From Paraflavitalea pollutisoli (GTDB lineage: Bacteria; Bacteroidota; Bacteroidia; Chitinophagales; Chitinophagaceae), in the NCBI RefSeq assembly GCF_029360705.1, contig NZ_JARKMX010000008.1, positions 3,278,202-3,342,201 of the forward strand: a stretch of DNA of 64,000 nt. The letters are read 5' to 3'. The translations under genes and the position numbers were made by a program. How positions within the stretch are numbered: the stretch's first letter is position 1; every line of letters begins with the position of its first letter. Of the stretch, positions 51,478 through 60,829 are shown piece after piece. Under the pieces are notes generated by a model. The model was given only the letters and a program-made list of their open reading frames with translations, was not told the origin of the DNA and did no database searches.

Positions 51478-51507
51478 TTTGTTGAATGCAATTATCCCCT
51501 ACCTTCG
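51478..51507 (+). promoter_or_regulatory. Predicted susC promoter
   Basis: TTTG (51478-51481), 18 bases, TACCTTCG (51500-51507). The operator follows without a gap, so a bound repressor would cover the start site. The leader to the ATG at 51563 is about 50 nt. Confidence 0.6.
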
Positions 51508-51522
51508 TTATGTACTACATAA
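51508..51522. promoter_or_regulatory. Operator palindrome 1 of susC
   Basis: TTATGTA-C-TACATAA, a perfect 15-base palindrome at the predicted start of the susC transcript; 13 bases are identical to the nanM site. Confidence 0.7.
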
Positions 51523-51528
51523 TTACAA

Positions 51529-51539
51529 AAGTACTACTT
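51529..51539. promoter_or_regulatory. Operator palindrome 2 of susC
   Basis: AAGTA-C-TACTT, a second perfect palindrome with the same GTACTAC core, centred 19 bases (about two helical turns) after operator 1. Confidence 0.55.
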
Positions 51540-51562
51540 CTCTAAATCTTAAATTACTGTTT

Positions 51563-54500
51563 ATGCGACTAACGATTCGCTGCGCGCTACCCTGGCTGAC
51601 CCTATTGTGTCTGCTTGTAGGCCAGGGGGCAGGTCTCGCCCAAACGACCGGCACCAAAATCACGGGTGTGGTCAATGATGCCAAAACCGCCACCCCCATC
51701 GAAGGGGCTACCGTTCAGGTAAAGGGCACTCAACTCTTCACCGCTACCGACGCAGCTGGTAAATTTTCCATCGAAGTAAAAGATCCCGCCACCGCCACCT
51801 TGATCATCTCCTTTGCAGGGTTTTCTGAAAAAGAACTAGCCCTGAAAGGTCAGCGTGTGGTAGCACTGAACCTCGACCCTTCCAGCAAGGGCATGGATGA
51901 AGTAGTGGTCATTGGTTATGGCAAACAAAGCCGCGCCACCGTTACCAGCTCTATTTCTTCTGTCAACACCAAGGAGCTGGAAAATACGCAAGGCGCCAAC
52001 CCGCTCGTTGCCCTGCAAGGCAAGGTAGCAGGCTTGTCGCTGCAGATCAGCGACGGCCAGCCCGGCGCTTCGCCCCAGATCTTCATTCGCGGCGGTAGCT
52101 CCACCTCACCCGAAGGCGATGCGCCTTTATTGGTCGTAGACGGCGTGGTAGGCCAGATGCGCAATATCAGCGACCTCAACCCCGACGATATTGAATCGGT
52201 ACAGGTGTTGAAAGATGCGGCCTCTACCGCTATTTACGGTGCCCGTGCCGCCAATGGTGTGATCATTGTGAAGACCCGTTCGGGCAAAGTGGGTAAACCG
52301 GTAGTAACCTTTAAGGTAACCCGCGGACTCGATCAGCTGGGAAAAAAGTACAACTTCACCAGCGCCCGTGATTATATTGCTGTGAGTCGCAAGAACATTG
52401 CGCAATTCAACACCACCAATCCGCAGACCTTTCTCTCCGGTGGCACGTATGGTATGAGCACCGGCAATCCACGCAACAGCAAAAACACCCTCGAGTTTCT
52501 CGATACCTATATCGCCAACTACGGTGCCGACTATGTATCGGACCTCATCGACAAGCAGGGCTGGGAAACCATGGAAGATCCGGTCACCGGCAAGAAACTC
52601 ATCTTCAAAGAAACCAACTACCAGGATGTAACCTTCCGCGATGCCAACAAAACCGAATATGACCTCAACATATCCGGTGGTACCGATAAGATCACTTACT
52701 ACGCTGGCCTGGGCAGCCTGAACCAGGAAGGAATTGTACTGGGTACGGGATACAAACAATTGAGCGCGTTGCTCAACACCAACTTCAAACTGAGCGAGGT
52801 ACTGAGCCTGAACACGAACGTCAGCTACCAATACCGCAGCTCGAGCGGCGCCTGGAACTACCAGAACGTACTCAGCCGTTCGGTGACGATGCCTTTCACC
52901 TACCGCCTGAATTATGAGGACGGTCTGCCCGCGCCTGGTGAAGGCGTTGCCTCCTTCCGCAACCGTAACCACGAAGTATATTACAAAGAGAATTACAACG
53001 ACATCAATGTATACCGTACCACGGTCAACCTGGGCCTGGAATGGAACGTGCTGCCTGGCCTCACCTTCAAGCCGGCCTTCTATTATTTCACCACGGAAGG
53101 CGTTGAGAATTATTTCGAAGCCTACAATGAAGTGAACAGGAACCGCAACATGTCGGCCGAGCACAATTTTGACCGCCAGAGCCAGTTTGACGGCGTATTC
53201 AACTACGACAAATCATTTGGCAAAAACCATCATATCAACGCCGTACTGGGTGGCAGCTTCATTGAAACTTATGCCTACCGTATGAGTGGCAGTGGCCGTG
53301 GCGCTCCTACCGACTACATCACTACGTTGAATGCCGCCGTAGACTCGACCAAGCGCATATCGACTACGAAAGCATTTGATAAGATCACCAGTTTGTTTGG
53401 CCGTATCGACTACAATTTCCGTCGCAAGTACATGGTAGCCGTCAGCCTGCGTCGTGATGGATCGTCGAAATTTGCCGAAGACAAACTGTTTGGTTATTTC
53501 CCCGGTGTATCTGCCGGCTGGAACATCCACAGTGAATCTTTCTTCCGCAACCTGGGCATCGGTGACTATGTAAACACCCTGAAACTGCGCTCCAGCTGGG
53601 GCCAGACAGGTAACAACGAATTATCGGCCAGCGACACACGGGGCGCTTATACCACCGGCAACAACTATGCTGGTCAGGCCGGTATCCTCAACACCACCCT
53701 GCCCAACCGTACCCTGCTGTGGGAGACGACCTCTTCGTTTGACATTGGTCTCGACATCGGTTTGCTCAACAACCGCGTGAACCTCCTCGTAGACTATTAC
53801 AGCAAAACAACGACAGACCGCCTGTTTGCCAAGCCTCTCGATGCTACGTCCGGTTTCTCTTCCATCCGCAGCAACTTTGGCAGCCTGCTGAACCAGGGTT
53901 TTGAAGTGGAACTGTCTGCCACTCCTGTCCGCACCAAAAACATCAACTGGGAAGTGAATTTCAACTTCGCGTTCAATGCCGGCATTGTAAAAGAACTGCC
54001 TGCCAACAAGCAATTGAAGAACCGTACCGGCGGCAACGAAGTATATAACAAAGCAACCAAGCAATACGAGCGCGTAGGGGGCTTTGCCGAAGGCGAACGT
54101 TACGGCGAGCGCTGGGCTTACCACCTGATCGGTGTGTATGCTACCGACGAAGAAGCAGCCGGCGCCCCCATCGATTCTGAAACACCTACCCGTGTAAAAC
54201 AAGGTGGTGATGCCATTTTTGAAGATGTGGATGGCAATGGTATTATCGACAACCGCGACATGGTGTTCATGGGTTATATCCGCCCCGACAAAACCGGCGG
54301 TTTCTCTACCACCTTTGGCTATAAGCAATTCTCGGTACGTTTTGTTACCGACTTTGCCGTAGGGCATGTGATCGACAACTCGTTCCGCGGCCGTTCCATC
54401 GCCAGTGCACGCAACAACAATATGACGCTGACCGATGTGCTCGGCGATGATATCTGGAAAGAGCAGGGGGACATCGCTTCTATCCCCAAATACACCGTGA

Positions 54501-54829
54501 TGAGCGATGCAGACTATCGCTACCGCAACCACCTGCGCAACCCCAACGGGTTGGGTTCTGGCTCGGGTTATACCACCAACAATTCGCTGTACTACGAGAA
54601 AGGTGATTTCCTCGCCTTCCGTGAAGTATCGGTGACCTACCAGGTGCCGCTGCCTGCCATGCTAAAGAATGCGCATGTACAGGGCCTCAACCTCTTTGCC
54701 GGTGTGTTTAACCTTGGTTACCTCACATCCTACAAAGGTCTGATGCCGGAGATCTATACCGGTAATGACCAGGGCTCTTATGCCCGTCCACGCATGTACA
54801 ATATTGGCGCTAAACTGACTTTTAAATAA
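51563..54829 (+). CDS. SusC/RagA TonB-dependent outer membrane transporter
   Basis: 1088 residues: signal peptide (cleavage near GLAQT), a carboxypeptidase-regulatory-like domain (ITGVVNDAKTATPIEGATV), the SusC signature region DEVVVIGYGKQ as TonB box, a plug domain (NPLVALQGKVAGLSL, then GDAPLLVVDGVVG and STAIYGARAANGVI), and a 22-strand barrel to the C-terminal aromatic residue (YNIGAKLTFK). It imports sialylated oligosaccharides or sialic acid with the SusD lid. It is the first gene of the six-gene operon. The ATG at 51563 fits the signal peptide; upstream codons are operator DNA. Confidence 0.95.
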   Translation: MRLTIRCALPWLTLLCLLVGQGAGLAQTTGTKITGVVNDAKTATPIEGATVQVKGTQLFTATDAAGKFSIEVKDPATATLIISFAGFSEKELALKGQRVVALNLDPSSKGMDEVVVIGYGKQSRATVTSSISSVNTKELENTQGANPLVALQGKVAGLSLQISDGQPGASPQIFIRGGSSTSPEGDAPLLVVDGVVGQMRNISDLNPDDIESVQVLKDAASTAIYGARAANGVIIVKTRSGKVGKPVVTFKVTRGLDQLGKKYNFTSARDYIAVSRKNIAQFNTTNPQTFLSGGTYGMSTGNPRNSKNTLEFLDTYIANYGADYVSDLIDKQGWETMEDPVTGKKLIFKETNYQDVTFRDANKTEYDLNISGGTDKITYYAGLGSLNQEGIVLGTGYKQLSALLNTNFKLSEVLSLNTNVSYQYRSSSGAWNYQNVLSRSVTMPFTYRLNYEDGLPAPGEGVASFRNRNHEVYYKENYNDINVYRTTVNLGLEWNVLPGLTFKPAFYYFTTEGVENYFEAYNEVNRNRNMSAEHNFDRQSQFDGVFNYDKSFGKNHHINAVLGGSFIETYAYRMSGSGRGAPTDYITTLNAAVDSTKRISTTKAFDKITSLFGRIDYNFRRKYMVAVSLRRDGSSKFAEDKLFGYFPGVSAGWNIHSESFFRNLGIGDYVNTLKLRSSWGQTGNNELSASDTRGAYTTGNNYAGQAGILNTTLPNRTLLWETTSSFDIGLDIGLLNNRVNLLVDYYSKTTTDRLFAKPLDATSGFSSIRSNFGSLLNQGFEVELSATPVRTKNINWEVNFNFAFNAGIVKELPANKQLKNRTGGNEVYNKATKQYERVGGFAEGERYGERWAYHLIGVYATDEEAAGAPIDSETPTRVKQGGDAIFEDVDGNGIIDNRDMVFMGYIRPDKTGGFSTTFGYKQFSVRFVTDFAVGHVIDNSFRGRSIASARNNNMTLTDVLGDDIWKEQGDIASIPKYTVMSDADYRYRNHLRNPNGLGSGSGYTTNNSLYYEKGDFLAFREVSVTYQVPLPAMLKNAHVQGLNLFAGVFNLGYLTSYKGLMPEIYTGNDQGSYARPRMYNIGAKLTFK

Positions 54830-54839
54830 CTATTCCCAT

Positions 54840-56282
54840 ATGAAAAGGATACCCAAAAAATTATGTTACCTGCTGGGGGCCGTATTGCTACTGGCCAGCT
54901 GTAAAAAAATGCTCGACATCGATACGGTGTCGACCATCGACTCGTCCAGCTACTGGAAAGCGGAAGGTGATGTAGAAGGCTATATGATCGGCATTTACGA
55001 TGACCTGCGCGAACTGATGAACAACTCTTTTCATTTTGAAGATCGTGGCGATGTGTTTATTCCCGGCATTGAAGGCCCTGCTTCTACGGCCTGGGAACAA
55101 AACCTGAACGACCAGAATGCACCGAACTGGGTCAATTATTACAACCTGGCTTTCCATTGTAACCTGTTGCTGAAGCATACCCCCGGTATCACCTTCGTGC
55201 AGGAAGCTAAGAAAAACCGCCTGATGGCCGAGGCACTGACGGTAAGGGCGTATGTATACTTTCTACTCACCAAATCCTGGAACAATGTACCCATTGTACT
55301 GGACGCGATTGAAAGCGACAACTACGAAATGCCTGCCCGTAATACACCAGGTGAAGTGATGACACAGATCATCAAGGACCTGGACCAGGCCATCAGCCTG
55401 TATCCCGAAGATGGTTTCGTGAATAAGAACCGGGTATCGAAGCCTTTCGCCAATGCCCTGAAAGCAGATGCCTTGCTGTGGAAATTCAAAGTACAAAAAG
55501 GTACCAATGCCGACCTGGAAGCGGCCCTTACGGCGGTGAACCAACCGTTGGGTGTAACGGCCCTCGTGGACAGTTTTGCCCTGATCTTCAGCACGACCAA
55601 TAAACTGAACAGTGAGATCGTGCTGGGCATGCGTTTCATGCGCGATGAGAAAAGCGATCATTATGGTAGCCGTATGAAACCTCGCGACCTGTTTCTGAAC
55701 CCCGCGGTGAACAAAGCCGATGTGGCTTATTCCATCAACGGTTCACGCAGTGTATACCAACCCAGTCCGAAGATCGAAGCCGCTTTTGCCGAGAACCCCG
55801 CAGACAAACGTAAGGCTGCTTCCATCATCCGTGCCGTGAACGCCACCGGTGGTACCATCGGCATCTTCGACAACAAGTTTCGCGGCACCATGTTCGAAGA
55901 CCGCTACTACGACAATGACATCATCATCTACCGCCACGGTGGTTTGCTGCTGACCAAAGCAGAGATCCTGGCAGCGTTGAACCGTGCACCGGAAGCCATT
56001 ACCGAGCTGAACAAAGTGCGCAAGCGCGCCAATATCGGCGACTATACTGGCAGCAATGTTCCGGCTACAGTGGAGAAGGAAATCCTGAAAGAGCGTTTCC
56101 GTGAACTGTATTTCGAGTTTACCCGCTGGCACGACCTGGTGCGTGCGCATTACTACGGCACCATCGATATCTATAAGGAAGTGCCGAACCTGGTGGGCAA
56201 GACGGTTCCACTGTTTTTCCCTATCCCTCGAGCCCAAAGGGACATCAACGACAAACTCACGCAAACCGAAGGATACAACTAA
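54840..56282 (+). CDS. SusD/RagB glycan-binding lipoprotein
   Basis: 480 residues with lipobox LLASC (Cys21) followed by KKMLDIDTVS, four TPR-like helical pairs and a C-terminal SusD_RagB domain (RKRANIGDYTGSN, then ERFRELYFEFTRWHDLVR and FPIPRAQRDIND). It forms the hinged lid of the preceding SusC transporter and binds the glycan at the surface. Ten bases separate it from susC. Confidence 0.95.
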   Translation: MKRIPKKLCYLLGAVLLLASCKKMLDIDTVSTIDSSSYWKAEGDVEGYMIGIYDDLRELMNNSFHFEDRGDVFIPGIEGPASTAWEQNLNDQNAPNWVNYYNLAFHCNLLLKHTPGITFVQEAKKNRLMAEALTVRAYVYFLLTKSWNNVPIVLDAIESDNYEMPARNTPGEVMTQIIKDLDQAISLYPEDGFVNKNRVSKPFANALKADALLWKFKVQKGTNADLEAALTAVNQPLGVTALVDSFALIFSTTNKLNSEIVLGMRFMRDEKSDHYGSRMKPRDLFLNPAVNKADVAYSINGSRSVYQPSPKIEAAFAENPADKRKAASIIRAVNATGGTIGIFDNKFRGTMFEDRYYDNDIIIYRHGGLLLTKAEILAALNRAPEAITELNKVRKRANIGDYTGSNVPATVEKEILKERFRELYFEFTRWHDLVRAHYYGTIDIYKEVPNLVGKTVPLFFPIPRAQRDINDKLTQTEGYN

Positions 56283-56306
56283 TTCAAACCTGACTCAATC
56301 AGCCAT

Positions 56307-57494
56307 ATGCTTATAAAGAAGTTTTCAATAAAGGGTTTGTGCGCAGTAGCGCTTCCTGCCCTGGTATTGCTGGCACTGGCCTGCAACAAAGGCAAACGGG
56401 AATGGGACCTGAGTGTCAAGAACGAAGAACCTGTGCTCGACCTCAATGAAGGCGATTCCACCTTCAACTATATCTTCCGCCAGCGGTATGAGGGCTATGC
56501 CTGCTACCGCATTCCGGCACTGATCCGTGCCAAGGATGGTACCCTGATCGCTTTTGCAGAGGCCAGACGTTTCAGTTGCAGCGACATTGGCGATATCGAT
56601 ATGGTGATGAAACGATCCAAAGACAACGGCAAGACCTGGGGTCCTTTGGAAAAGATCTGGGATGACGGCGCCAATACCTGCGGCAACCCCGCTCCCGTAT
56701 TGGATGAAACCACCGGCGAGCTGCACCTGCTGCTGACCTGGAACATCGGCACCGACGACATCAGCGATATCAACAAAGGCACCGGCAAGGATACCCGCCG
56801 CGTATACGTGTGCAAATCGACCGACAACGGTGCCAGCTGGAGTGCTCCGAAGGAGATCACCAGCAGCGTAAAAAGGCCTGAATGGGGTTGGTATGCTACT
56901 GGACCCTGTCACGGTATTCAACTAACAGAAGGTCCCAAGGCCGGCCGGCTCGTTATTCCCTGCGATTATATTGAGAAGGGTTCGGGCGGTCGCTCTTACT
57001 CGCATGTCATCTATTCCGATGATCATGGCGCCACCTGGCAGATCGGTGGCATCTCTCCGCTCGACAAGGCCAACGAATCGACCGTGGCTACTTTATCCAG
57101 CGGACAGCTGATGCTGAACATGCGACACAGTGGTGGTTTCCGATACGTGGCGACCAGCGACGATGACGGTCTTACCTGGAAGAATATGAAGACCGACCAA
57201 TCGTTGGTAGAACCGGTATGCCAGGGCAGCCTGCTATCCTTTAAAGTGAACAGCAAGCATACCCTGTTCTTCAGCAACCCGGCCAGTACGCGCCGCGAGA
57301 AAATGACCATCAAGCTGAGTGAAGACGACGGCAAGACCTGGACGAAACAAAACCTGGTGTACAGCGGTCCTACCGCTTATTCGGACCTTATCCAGGTTTC
57401 CGGTACCGAGGTAGGTATCCTGTATGAAGCTGGCAAGGCATCTCCCTATACCGGTATTTCTTTCAAAACCGTTTCCGTCAACCAATTTAAATAA
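56307..57494 (+). CDS. Exo-alpha-sialidase, lipoprotein
   Basis: 395 residues of glycoside hydrolase family 33 type with a lipobox (LALAC, Cys26). The catalytic arginine motif is YRIP (67-70), the acid/base Asp lies in the CSDIGDIDMVMKR region, and five Asp-boxes follow (SKDNGKTW, STDNGASW, SDDHGATW, SDDDGLTW, SEDDGKTW). The nucleophile Tyr/Glu pair sits near YSGPTAYSDLIQV. It would release terminal sialic acid from host-type glycans at the cell surface. Fourth element of the locus after SusD, 24-bp gap. Confidence 0.93.
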   Translation: MLIKKFSIKGLCAVALPALVLLALACNKGKREWDLSVKNEEPVLDLNEGDSTFNYIFRQRYEGYACYRIPALIRAKDGTLIAFAEARRFSCSDIGDIDMVMKRSKDNGKTWGPLEKIWDDGANTCGNPAPVLDETTGELHLLLTWNIGTDDISDINKGTGKDTRRVYVCKSTDNGASWSAPKEITSSVKRPEWGWYATGPCHGIQLTEGPKAGRLVIPCDYIEKGSGGRSYSHVIYSDDHGATWQIGGISPLDKANESTVATLSSGQLMLNMRHSGGFRYVATSDDDGLTWKNMKTDQSLVEPVCQGSLLSFKVNSKHTLFFSNPASTRREKMTIKLSEDDGKTWTKQNLVYSGPTAYSDLIQVSGTEVGILYEAGKASPYTGISFKTVSVNQFK

Positions 57495-57500
57495 CCGACA

Positions 57501-59018
57501 ATGACTTACTATATGAAAAGATGGCTTCCAGGACTGTTGCTGCTGATGATGGTCGCAGTGGGTGCCTGTAAAAAGGACGAGGACCGTGCACCGTTGGTAG
57601 CGGCCATCGAAGGCGAGCAATTCGAGATACTCGCCGGCAACAGCATCGACTTCAAGGATGTGTCGCAAGGGCAGGCATCGCATTGGAAGTGGACCTTTGA
57701 AGGCGGCACACCCGAAACCTCTGAGCTCTCTTCGCCTACTGTTAAATATGATAAAGCGGGTAAGTACAAAGTAACATTGGTGGTGAGCAATGCCAGCCAA
57801 TCGAGCACCATTACCAAAGAGCAGTTTGTAACGGTAGGCTACAACACGATCAACGTGAATTTCACCGCCGACAAAACGGTCGTGATGCAGGATGAAGCAG
57901 TAACCTTTACCGACCAGACGACAGGCATTCCCGAAACCTGGAGCTGGGAATTCATTCACGAAACGAATGGCAAGCTGTACAGCAGTACACAAAAGAACCC
58001 CGTGATCAGCTTTGTGGTAGCGGGTAAATACAGCGTAAAACTGACAGCTACCAACCCGGGTTCTACCGGCACCAAGACGGTGGAGAAGATGATCGAAGTG
58101 ATCGACAAGACCTTCGTATCGGCCGACCTGAAAGTGAGTACCACGGCTACCTATACCGGCGCCAATGTGGTATTTGAAGATATCTCGCTGGGTAATGTGG
58201 AAACACGTACCTGGACCTTTGAGGGTGGCAACCCCGCAACTTCTTCCGAAGCCAGGCCAACGGTCGCTTATGCTGCACCGGGCCGCTACAAAGTGAAGCT
58301 GACCGTATCCAACCCCTACCTCAGCTCGGACAAAGAGATCGACAAATTCATACTCGTAGTGCCCGGCGATCAATTGCTGGCCTTTCTGCCCTTCAACGGC
58401 GGGGCGGTGGATGCTGGCCCGCTGGCCATTCCAACTACCATCGTGGGAACTCCCGCCTTTGCACAGGATGACCGGCTGAATGGCACAGGCAATGCAGTAA
58501 CCTTTGACGGCGCTTCGGGTGTAATGCTGGAAAGCGCTACCCTGCTAAACCTGGGTACCGGTGACTACTCCGTATCTGCCTGGATCAAGACCAGCAGCAC
58601 GGCCAGGATGATGGTATGGCAGGAAAGCGGTAAGAATGGTTCGGGTGACAACCAATCATGGGTGCGCATCAACGACAATGCGACTACGCAGTTCCTGCGC
58701 TTCAATACGGAGCAACCCGGTGGCTCGAGCATCCTCAGCATCGGCACGCCCGGTAAGGTGAATGATGGTACCTGGAAACATATCGTGGCCGTACGTCGTG
58801 GTGTGGAAATGCTGGTATACATCAATGGCGTGAAGGCCGGCGAACTGGCCAGCAAACCAGCCACCCCACGCAACGTAACCGGTAACCAACCGTTTAAGAT
58901 CGGCCTGCAGCAAGGCGCCAGCAGCAACAGCAATTTCTTCAACGGACAGATCGACGACCTGATGATCTACAGGAAAGCGCTGACCGAAGCGGAGATTACG
59001 GCGTTGTATGGGCTTTAA
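57501..59018 (+). CDS. PKD-LamG surface glycan-binding lipoprotein
   Basis: 505 residues with a lipobox (AVGAC followed by KKDED), three PKD domains (about 30-115, 118-210, 212-295; each ending in AGKYKVTLVVSN-like strands) and a C-terminal LamG/concanavalin-like domain (about 300-505, with WIKTSSTARMMVW, DGTWKHIVAVRRG and GQIDDLMIYRKAL). It takes the place of SusE/F-type surface binding proteins and probably holds sialoglycans near the sialidases. Either ATG at 57501 or 57513 can start it. Its stop is followed directly by an octamer array. Confidence 0.9.
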   Translation: MTYYMKRWLPGLLLLMMVAVGACKKDEDRAPLVAAIEGEQFEILAGNSIDFKDVSQGQASHWKWTFEGGTPETSELSSPTVKYDKAGKYKVTLVVSNASQSSTITKEQFVTVGYNTINVNFTADKTVVMQDEAVTFTDQTTGIPETWSWEFIHETNGKLYSSTQKNPVISFVVAGKYSVKLTATNPGSTGTKTVEKMIEVIDKTFVSADLKVSTTATYTGANVVFEDISLGNVETRTWTFEGGNPATSSEARPTVAYAAPGRYKVKLTVSNPYLSSDKEIDKFILVVPGDQLLAFLPFNGGAVDAGPLAIPTTIVGTPAFAQDDRLNGTGNAVTFDGASGVMLESATLLNLGTGDYSVSAWIKTSSTARMMVWQESGKNGSGDNQSWVRINDNATTQFLRFNTEQPGGSSILSIGTPGKVNDGTWKHIVAVRRGVEMLVYINGVKAGELASKPATPRNVTGNQPFKIGLQQGASSNSNFFNGQIDDLMIYRKALTEAEITALYGL

Positions 59019-59019
59019 A

Positions 59020-59067
59020 AGGCAAAGAGGCACCAAGGCAACGAGGCAACGAGGCAACGAGGAAATA
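59020..59067. repeat. AGGCAnnn octamer tandem repeat, locus 5
   Basis: Begins two bases after a stop codon, inside the sialic acid operon: AGGCAAAG, AGGCACCA, AGGCAACG three times, AGGAAATA, then decayed units to about 59085. The three identical units make it the freshest array. Confidence 0.8.
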
Positions 59068-59120
59068 CAGGCCTGAAGGCAAATTGAAAATGTAGACATT
59101 TGAAGACTGAAAACGTAACT

Positions 59121-60827
59121 ATGATCAAAGCAAATAGAAATCTACTTAAACATACACGGTGGATGGCCACCTGCCTGCTGTTGCAGGCAGGTGTGGCCCT
59201 GCCCGCCGCCGCACAAACCATCGCGCCCGTTAGCCGGCAATATGAAGTACCGGTATTGAAAGAAAACGACGCGACCGCCCTGGAAAGGGTGGCTGTGAAC
59301 ATACCGGCCGACGGCAAAGCAGCCTGGCTACAACAGGTGCAACTGTCCTTCACAGGTACTACACAGCTGAACCAGTTAACCGGGGTACGCGTCTATTCCG
59401 CCAACGGCGATACCACTTACCTGACACCGGAGAAGACTACAACGGCAGCCTTGTTTGCCCGCTATACGGCAACGCCTGCAGCCAACACGTTGACCTTGAC
59501 GGGCAACCTGCGGCTGAACAAAGGCACGAACTACTTGTGGGTGGCACTGTCGGTGAAACCCACGATTCCACTCCTGCACAAAGTCGCGGTGCAGGTGTCG
59601 GGACTGCAGATCAACGGGCAGCGGGTTTCGCTGCCTACCGCAGCTCCTGTAACCCATCGCGTGGGCACGGCAGTCCGCAAGGGGATGCAGGACAATGTGC
59701 ACACCTCCCGCATTCCCGGCATCGCCACGGCCAACAATGGTGACCTGCTGGCGATCTACGATGCGCGTTATGAACTGGGTCGCGACCTGCAAGGCGATAT
59801 CGATATCGCCCTCAACCGCAGTACCGACAAAGGCGCCACCTGGCAGCCGCTGCAAGTGGTACTGGACAAAGGCACCTGGGGCAACCTGCCCGAGAAGTTC
59901 AACGGCGTATCTGACCCCTGTATCGTGGTCGATAAAAAGACCGGCACCATTTATATCGCCGGCTTGTGGATGTACGGCGTATTGGACCCCGAAACCGGTA
60001 AATGGATCGATGACCTCACGGATACCAGCAAGATCTGGAACCACCAGTGGCGCTCCAAGGGATCCCAGCCAGGTTTTGATCCAAAACAAACATCCCAGTT
60101 CCTGCTGACGAAGAGTACCGATAATGGTAAAACCTGGAGTGAACCCGTGAACCTGACCGCGATGTGCAAGCGGCCCGAGTGGTGGCTGTGGGCACCTGCG
60201 CCAGGATCGGGCATCGTACTCACCGATGGCACCCTCGTGTTGCCTACACAGGGCCGCGATGAAACGGGTAAACCCTTCTCGAATATCACCTATAGCAAGG
60301 ACGGTGGCAAGACCTGGGCCACCAGCAACCCGGCCGTGGAAGGACAAACCACCGAATGCATGGCCGTGCAACTAAACGATGGCTCGGTGATGCTGAACAT
60401 GCGCACCAATGCCAATAAAGGATTGACGGGTGCAGGCAACGGGCGTACGGTATCAGTGACAAAGGACCTGGGCAAAACCTGGATCGAGCATCCAACTTCG
60501 CGTAAGGCTTTGCCCGAGCCGGTTTGTATGGCAAGTATTTTCAAACACAACTATACCCGAGCTGGAAAACAGGAATCCGTACTCCTTTTTCTCAATCCGC
60601 ACTCGACCACCCAGCGCAATAGGATCACGCTGCAGGCGAGTTTCGACGATGGCAAGACCTGGCCGGCGGCCCACCACATCCTGCTGGATGAGCTGAATGG
60701 CCGTGGTTATAGCTGCATCACGTCGGTCGACAACAACACGATTGGCTTACTGTATGAAAGCAGCCAGGCACACCTGGTATTTCAACAAGTCAGCATGCAA
60801 GAAATTATTGAACAGAAGAACAAGTAA
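59121..60827 (+). CDS. Second sialidase, with N-terminal BNR-associated domain
   Basis: 568 residues, signal peptide ending near PAAAQ, no lipobox, so probably periplasmic. An N-terminal beta-sandwich (about 25-175, ending near VTHRVG) is of the BNR-associated type found in family 33 enzymes of gut Bacteroidota. The catalytic propeller has SRIPGIATANNGDLLAIYDAR (RIP arginine), Asp-boxes STDKGATW, STDNGKTW, SKDGGKTW, TKDLGKTW and SFDDGKTW, and C-terminal RGYSCITSVDNNTIGLLYE. It is distinct from the first sialidase and may trim oligosaccharides after import. The ATG at 59121 is preferred over a TTG at 59100. Confidence 0.92.
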   Translation: MIKANRNLLKHTRWMATCLLLQAGVALPAAAQTIAPVSRQYEVPVLKENDATALERVAVNIPADGKAAWLQQVQLSFTGTTQLNQLTGVRVYSANGDTTYLTPEKTTTAALFARYTATPAANTLTLTGNLRLNKGTNYLWVALSVKPTIPLLHKVAVQVSGLQINGQRVSLPTAAPVTHRVGTAVRKGMQDNVHTSRIPGIATANNGDLLAIYDARYELGRDLQGDIDIALNRSTDKGATWQPLQVVLDKGTWGNLPEKFNGVSDPCIVVDKKTGTIYIAGLWMYGVLDPETGKWIDDLTDTSKIWNHQWRSKGSQPGFDPKQTSQFLLTKSTDNGKTWSEPVNLTAMCKRPEWWLWAPAPGSGIVLTDGTLVLPTQGRDETGKPFSNITYSKDGGKTWATSNPAVEGQTTECMAVQLNDGSVMLNMRTNANKGLTGAGNGRTVSVTKDLGKTWIEHPTSRKALPEPVCMASIFKHNYTRAGKQESVLLFLNPHSTTQRNRITLQASFDDGKTWPAAHHILLDELNGRGYSCITSVDNNTIGLLYESSQAHLVFQQVSMQEIIEQKNK

Positions 60828-60829
60828 CT

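Noticed and set aside
59020-59067. CRISPR-like interpretation of the octamer arrays
   Set aside because: Units are only 8 bases with no unique spacers, and no cas genes occur in the window.
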